A model generated the notes under the pieces. That model was not told where the DNA came from. It saw only the letters and a program-made list of their open reading frames with translations, and ran no database searches. Shown here piece after piece: positions 59,105 through 64,000 of a stretch of DNA of 64,000 nt. The translations under genes and the position numbers were made by a program. Each line of letters starts with the position of its first letter. The stretch's first letter is position 1. The stretch covers positions 1,922,001-1,986,000 of the forward strand of contig JAAHFU020000001.1 in assembly GCA_010672825.2 (NCBI GenBank). Direction: 5' to 3'. The DNA is from Leptolyngbya sp. SIO1E4. Its GTDB lineage: Bacteria; Cyanobacteriota; Cyanobacteriia; Phormidesmidales; Phormidesmidaceae.

Positions 59105-62100
59105 ATGCTGCACCTGGAGGGGTATCAGCTCCTGGAAGAGTTACATGACGGATCCAATTCTCAGGTTTATCGCGCTCGTCGTGAATCTGACAAGTCCCTC
59201 GTTGTCCTGAAATTTTTAAGGCCTGAGTACCCCACACCAGAGCAGATTGCCCGATTTCGCCTCGAATACGACCTGACCCGCAGCTTTGATATTCCTGGCA
59301 TTATTGGTGCCTATGGGCTCGAAGCTTACCAAAATACCTTTGTTTTAATTCTTGAGGATTTTGGCGCTTGCCCGCTCAAAGAGGTCTTTCAAGATAAGCC
59401 TTTATCAACCCTGGATTTTTTACAGCAGGCCTTAAAAATCACCGAGGCGTTGGAGGCTATTCATCAGAAAGATATTATCCACAAGGACATCAATCCCACC
59501 AACATCCTCATCAATCCCGAGACCCATCATGTCAAAATTATTGATTTTGGCATTGCAACTCGCCTCTCCCAAGAGCAGGCTGCCATCACTCATCTGAATC
59601 ATTTAGAGGGCACCCTCGCTTACATTTCCCCCGAACAAACGGGGCGGATGAATCGGGCTTTAGATTATCGCAGCGATTTCTATTCGTTAGGGGTCACCTT
59701 CTATGAAATGTTGACCCAGAAATTCCCCTTCGAGAGCCACGATGTGGTGGAGTTAGTTCATAGCCACATTGCCCGCCAGCCCCGTCCACCCCACGCGCTC
59801 AACCCTGCTATTCCGCCCATTTTGTCGCAAATTGTGATGCGGCTGCTCGAGAAAAATGCGGAAGCTCGTTACCAAAGCGCCTTTGGCTTGAAAACAGACC
59901 TGCAGCGCTGTCTAGAGAGTTTGACCACCATCGGCACGATCGCCCCCTTTGAACTGGGTGCCCGAGATCGGGTTGAGCGATTTCATCTCCCTCAAAAGCT
60001 CTATGGCCGCGAAACAGAGGTGGCGACCTTATTATCTGCCTTTGAACGGGCGAGCCAAGGCCGCAGTGAGGTCATGCTAGTCGCAGGATATTCTGGCATT
60101 GGTAAGTCTGTCCTGGTTCAAGAAATTTACAAGCCCATTACCCAGAAACGGGGCTACTTCATCACCGGTAAATTTGATCAGTTTCAACGCAACATTCCTT
60201 ACAGTGCCCTGATTCAGGCATTTCAAGGGCTGATTCGCCAACTGTTAGCCAGTAGCCCTGATGACATCGAGCAATGGCGGACAGCCCTGTTAGCAGCCTT
60301 GACATCTAATGCCCAGGTCATTATTGATGTCATTCCTGAGGTGGAATTGATTATCGGTTCCCACCCTCCAGCGGCTGAACTTTCCCCGAAAGAAGCCCAA
60401 AATCGATTTAATTTGGTCTTTCAGAACTTTATCCAGGTGTTTACTCAACGAGAACATCCCCTGGTCATTTTTCTGGATGACTTGCAGTGGGCTGACAGTG
60501 CTTCGCTTCAACTCATGCAAATTCTGATGGGAGAGGTGAATCCCCACCATTTGTTGTTTATCGGAGCCTACCGAGACAATGAAGTAGATAAAACCCATCC
60601 GCTCCAAGCCACACTGACAGAACTACAGACCCTTGGGGTACCGCTACACACGATCCATCTGACCCCCCTTCAGCCCGCTGATATTCGCCACTTCCTGCAA
60701 GATACTTTTCTCACTCAGGACGATGCCCCACTGTCGCCTTTGGTCGAGTTGTTACAGGAAAAAACAGGCGGAAATCCGTTCTTTATGGGGGAATTTCTCA
60801 AATCCCTCCATGGGGACAGCCATGTCCATTTCGACTTGCATCATGGTCAATGGCGGTGGGATTTAGAGCGCATTCAATCCGCTCAGATGACCAACAATGT
60901 CGTAGAGCTGATGGCGGGCAAAATTCAACGCCTGTCAGAGCCAGCTCAGCAGGCCCTAAAGTTAGCCGCCTGCGTTGGCAATCAGTTTTCCCTCTCTGTG
61001 TTAGCGATTGTGCGAGAGCTGCCCCCTGCAACGGTGGCTGCGGATTTGTGGGAAGCCATGCAAATGGGCTTGGTTGCGGCTGATGGGGATGATTACAAAC
61101 TGCTGCAGGTAGAAGATGCCTCCGTGGTTGCCCAACTGGCTGAGATGGAGGTCACCTACCGTTTCATTCACGATCGCGTGCAACAAGCAGCCTACAGCTT
61201 AATTCCCGACGACGCGAAACAGAGGGCTCACTTCCAGGTCGGGCAATTACTGCTGCAAAGCATGACCCTCGAACAACGCAGTGAGAATATTTTTGACCTC
61301 GTCAATCAGCTCAACTTTGGCCTCGAGCTGATGGCTACGGCGGCGGCCCGCCAGGAACTCGCCCAGTTAAATTTAGAGGCGGGGACAAAGGCGATCGCCG
61401 CCGCTGCCTATGGGCCAGCCCTGAGCTATTTACTCACGGGTATCCGGGCTTTAGACACTGATTGCTGGCAACAGCAATATGCCTTAACCCTGGCTCTGCA
61501 CCAGAAGGCTGCTGAGGCCGCCTTCATGGTTGGGGATTTTGAAGCGATGGATCGATTGATCGAGACAGTGCTGCATCAAGCCAGTGCTGTCTTAGATCGT
61601 ATTCCTGTTTATGCGATTCAAATCCAGTCCCTGGTGGCTCGCCACGAATTGCTTGCTGCGATTCATCAAGGGTTGGAAGTGCTCGGCTTGTTAGGCTTTC
61701 CCCTACCTGAAAATCCTAGTAAGCGACAGGTAGTGCTGGGGCTGATTAAGTCCAAAGTGGGGTTATTGGGAACCCCCGTTGAGCACTTATCGGGCCTGCC
61801 GCCAATGCGAGACTCTATCCCATTGGCGGCCACTCAGATCTTAGCCAGCATTGCCTCTGCCACCTATTTAGCAGCCCCGGCGGTCTTTCCCTTAACGGTA
61901 TTTCAACAGGTGGCACTCGCCGTCAAGTATGGAAATACCCCGCTTTCAGCCTTTGCCTATGCCACCTATGCCTTGATTTTGTGTGGTGTCGGCCAAGACT
62001 TTAAGGCCGGATACCGATTTGGGGACTTAGCCTTAAAAGTGTTAGATCGCTTCGATGCCCGTGCGATCGAAGCCAAAACCCTTTTAGTGGTCAACGCCTT

Positions 62101-64000
62101 TGTGCGCCACTGGAAGGAACCCCTCAAAAATACGCTACCCGCGTTTCAATCTGCCTTTCAAGTGGGCTGTGAAACCGGAGATACCGAATATGCCTCATTT
62201 GCAGTGCAGCTAGCCGTCATGCATGGCTTCTATAGCGGTCAAGACCTGGCTGCCTTGGAAGAACAGGCTGTGACGCAAGTCGAAGCGGTACAAAAATTTA
62301 AGAAGCAGCCCATCGTAGAACTGATTCAGATTCATTGCCAGGCGATCGCCAATCTGCGGAGCCAAAATCACAATCCTCGCCAGCTCAGCGGGAAACTCTA
62401 TGATGCTCCTGCCATGTTGCCGGGATATCTGGAGGGCAACTACCGCACTGCAGTGTTCTACATCTATTCCCACTGTGTCTCGCTGAACTATTGGTTCGAA
62501 GATTATGCCGCCGCCGTTGACTATGGTGAGCAGGCCATCCCGTTCTTGGATTCTGTGATTGCCTTGTTCGTGGTGCCCGCATTTTACTTCTACGATGCCC
62601 TGGCTTGTTTAGCCCTCGCGGATGAGGTCGCTGATCTGCAGCGGCAAACGGACTTAGTGCAGCGGGCTAAGAACACTCGCAAGCAGTTCCAGCGATGGGC
62701 CAAGGCAGCGCCAGCCAACCATGGCCATAAGCTGGCTTTAATTCAGGCAGAAATCTATCGACGTCAGGGAGAAACAGCTCTGGCCAGCAGTGCCTACGAC
62801 CGCGCTATTGATCTGGCCTTAGCGAACGATTATGGACACGAAGCCGCCTTAGCCAATGAACTCGCAGCCAAGTTCTATCTGAAGCAAAAACGCCCGAAGG
62901 TGGCGTCGGTGTATTTGCAGGATGCTCACTATCTCTATGCCCAGTGGGGAGCCACCGCCAAAGTCCAAGCTTTAGAAGATACCCATCCTCAGCTTCGCCG
63001 TCGGGAATCGAATCTCGGCACCCTATCAACCCTCTCGGCGAGTACCACCAGCACGTTACCGTCGCTCTTTACCACCAGTGGTCATCAGGATGACACCCTA
63101 GATTTGGCCACAGTGGTCAAAGCCTCTCAAACCCTCTCGCAAGAAATCCAGCTAGATCGGCTGCTGTCTAACTTGATGCGGCTATTGATTGAAAATGCTG
63201 GTGCCCAGCGGGGATTTTTGCTCCTAGAAACTGACCAAAAACTGTGGGTCGAGGCCCAGTGGAATGTAGATCAAGAAACCGTTGAGGTGTTGGAATCCCT
63301 CGACTTAGAAAGCTGTGACATGCTGTCTCCCGCGATCGTCAACTATGTCGCTCGAACCCAGTCGAGCGTGGTGCTCAGCGATGCGACAGCAGATGGCGGC
63401 TTCATTCAAGATGCCTATATTCGCCAGCACCAACCCCGCTCTGTGCTCTGCGCCCCTTTAATCAACCAAGGAAAACTGGCAGGCATTGTCTATTTAGAAA
63501 ATAACCGCACAACGGGAGCCTTTACGGCAGATCGGCTAGAGCTGCTCAACTTGCTCTCGGCACAAGCCGCAATTTCCATTGAAAATGCTCGCCTCTACAC
63601 TAACCTTGCAACCCTGAACCAAGAGTTGATTACCCTCAACAAGTCTTATGAGCGCTTTGTGCCGCGTCAGTTTCTCAAGCTGTTGGGCAAAGACAGCATT
63701 ACAGAAGTAGAACTGGGAGATAACGTCAAACAGGATATGTCGGTTTTGTTTTCGGACATTCGAGATTTCACCAGCCTTTCGGAAAGAATGTCCCCAGAAG
63801 ATAACTTTCGACTTATCAATGCGTTTCTCTCTCGCATGGATACCGTCATTGCTGAGCACAATGGCTTTATCGATAAATATATTGGGGATGCCCTGATGGC
63901 CCTCTTTAGTGGCCCTGCCGATGATGCAGTTCAGGCGGGCATCGACATGCTCGAGACATTGAAGACCTACAACCGCAAGCGCATTAAAGCCAACTATCAG
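59105..64000 (+). CDS. Ser/Thr kinase-AAA ATPase-GAF-nucleotidyl cyclase (3' end beyond window)
   Basis: The frame is open from the ATG at 59105 to the window end, 1632 codons. A protein kinase domain comes first, with HKDINPTN near residue 126 and DFG near 148. A P-loop ATPase domain follows (GYSGIGKSVL near residue 327), then a long helical repeat region. A GAF domain lies at about 1340-1500, and a class III nucleotidyl cyclase begins near 1545 (LFSDIRDFTSLS, with the first metal Asp, and FIDKYIGDALMALF, with the second). The kinase-ATPase-GAF body resembles HstK-type sensor kinases of cyanobacteria, with a cyclase in place of the histidine kinase. It may make cAMP or cGMP; the product is unknown. 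Confidence 0.9.
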   Translation, partial: MLHLEGYQLLEELHDGSNSQVYRARRESDKSLVVLKFLRPEYPTPEQIARFRLEYDLTRSFDIPGIIGAYGLEAYQNTFVLILEDFGACPLKEVFQDKPLSTLDFLQQALKITEALEAIHQKDIIHKDINPTNILINPETHHVKIIDFGIATRLSQEQAAITHLNHLEGTLAYISPEQTGRMNRALDYRSDFYSLGVTFYEMLTQKFPFESHDVVELVHSHIARQPRPPHALNPAIPPILSQIVMRLLEKNAEARYQSAFGLKTDLQRCLESLTTIGTIAPFELGARDRVERFHLPQKLYGRETEVATLLSAFERASQGRSEVMLVAGYSGIGKSVLVQEIYKPITQKRGYFITGKFDQFQRNIPYSALIQAFQGLIRQLLASSPDDIEQWRTALLAALTSNAQVIIDVIPEVELIIGSHPPAAELSPKEAQNRFNLVFQNFIQVFTQREHPLVIFLDDLQWADSASLQLMQILMGEVNPHHLLFIGAYRDNEVDKTHPLQATLTELQTLGVPLHTIHLTPLQPADIRHFLQDTFLTQDDAPLSPLVELLQEKTGGNPFFMGEFLKSLHGDSHVHFDLHHGQWRWDLERIQSAQMTNNVVELMAGKIQRLSEPAQQALKLAACVGNQFSLSVLAIVRELPPATVAADLWEAMQMGLVAADGDDYKLLQVEDASVVAQLAEMEVTYRFIHDRVQQAAYSLIPDDAKQRAHFQVGQLLLQSMTLEQRSENIFDLVNQLNFGLELMATAAARQELAQLNLEAGTKAIAAAAYGPALSYLLTGIRALDTDCWQQQYALTLALHQKAAEAAFMVGDFEAMDRLIETVLHQASAVLDRIPVYAIQIQSLVARHELLAAIHQGLEVLGLLGFPLPENPSKRQVVLGLIKSKVGLLGTPVEHLSGLPPMRDSIPLAATQILASIASATYLAAPAVFPLTVFQQVALAVKYGNTPLSAFAYATYALILCGVGQDFKAGYRFGDLALKVLDRFDARAIEAKTLLVVNAFVRHWKEPLKNTLPAFQSAFQVGCETGDTEYASFAVQLAVMHGFYSGQDLAALEEQAVTQVEAVQKFKKQPIVELIQIHCQAIANLRSQNHNPRQLSGKLYDAPAMLPGYLEGNYRTAVFYIYSHCVSLNYWFEDYAAAVDYGEQAIPFLDSVIALFVVPAFYFYDALACLALADEVADLQRQTDLVQRAKNTRKQFQRWAKAAPANHGHKLALIQAEIYRRQGETALASSAYDRAIDLALANDYGHEAALANELAAKFYLKQKRPKVASVYLQDAHYLYAQWGATAKVQALEDTHPQLRRRESNLGTLSTLSASTTSTLPSLFTTSGHQDDTLDLATVVKASQTLSQEIQLDRLLSNLMRLLIENAGAQRGFLLLETDQKLWVEAQWNVDQETVEVLESLDLESCDMLSPAIVNYVARTQSSVVLSDATADGGFIQDAYIRQHQPRSVLCAPLINQGKLAGIVYLENNRTTGAFTADRLELLNLLSAQAAISIENARLYTNLATLNQELITLNKSYERFVPRQFLKLLGKDSITEVELGDNVKQDMSVLFSDIRDFTSLSERMSPEDNFRLINAFLSRMDTVIAEHNGFIDKYIGDALMALFSGPADDAVQAGIDMLETLKTYNRKRIKANYQ

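Overview
The window looks like a chromosome segment of a cyanobacterium, probably filamentous or Leptolyngbya-like. The palindrome GCGATCGC (HIP1) recurs throughout. dnaA and dnaN flank a DnaA-box cluster, and several genes are of cyanobacterial type: a FurC/PerR regulator, an FHA-fused class A penicillin-binding protein, a bioY-lspA pair, a type II NADH dehydrogenase and a CbiX chelatase with a cobalamin riboswitch. Genus and species cannot be fixed from the sequence alone.

Layout. 1-6.9 kb: a truncated GH57 gene, a radical SAM/NUDIX pair, a collagen-like secreted protein, peptide deformylase and an HtrA-type protease. 7.8-11.8 kb: dnaA, a putative oriC with six DnaA boxes, dnaN, a 24-residue membrane peptide and perR. 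12.1-16.1 kb: a minus-strand group of poorly known envelope proteins, with a LexA-box-like site at the head of the first gene. 16.3-22.1 kb: an MlaE-type permease, a recombinase-like protein without recognisable catalytic residues, NDH-2, a HAD hydrolase, a 27-residue membrane peptide and a DUF1016/YhcG-type nuclease. 22.46-23.66 kb: an IS630-family element.

23.9-37.5 kb is a surface polysaccharide locus. It has six glycosyltransferases (two GT4, four GT2), a UDP-galactopyranose-mutase-like flavoprotein, an asparagine-synthase-like protein and a Wzx-type flippase. No polymerase, priming transferase or export kinase lies inside the window, so assembly must use parts encoded elsewhere. 37.5-45 kb: cbiX under a cobalamin riboswitch, a PEP-CTERM protein, a potassium channel, bioY-lspA and the FHA-PBP. 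45.2-50.7 kb: a 1840-residue multi-PAS histidine kinase containing three in-register 360-bp repeats. 50.9-53.9 kb: a TetR regulator with an SDR, a thioredoxin-like protein and a glutathione transferase, probably a stress or detoxification group. 55.3-58.6 kb: egtC, egtB and egtD for ergothioneine. A tRNA-Gly(TCC) and a large kinase/AAA/GAF/nucleotidyl-cyclase gene, cut by the window end, close the region.

The least explained content lies between genes. Three families of short, TA-bounded, inverted-repeat elements (about 95, 96 and 174 bp) sit at 25.3-25.9, 32.9, 39.0, 40.2 and 54.1-55.1 kb. The 96-bp family carries tandem copies of GGGTCTAGGGTTTG and so has the pattern of a G-quadruplex. In the 54-55 kb island, between two perfect hairpins and several of these elements, lies an unlisted 54-codon gene whose product resembles a double-glycine leader peptide.
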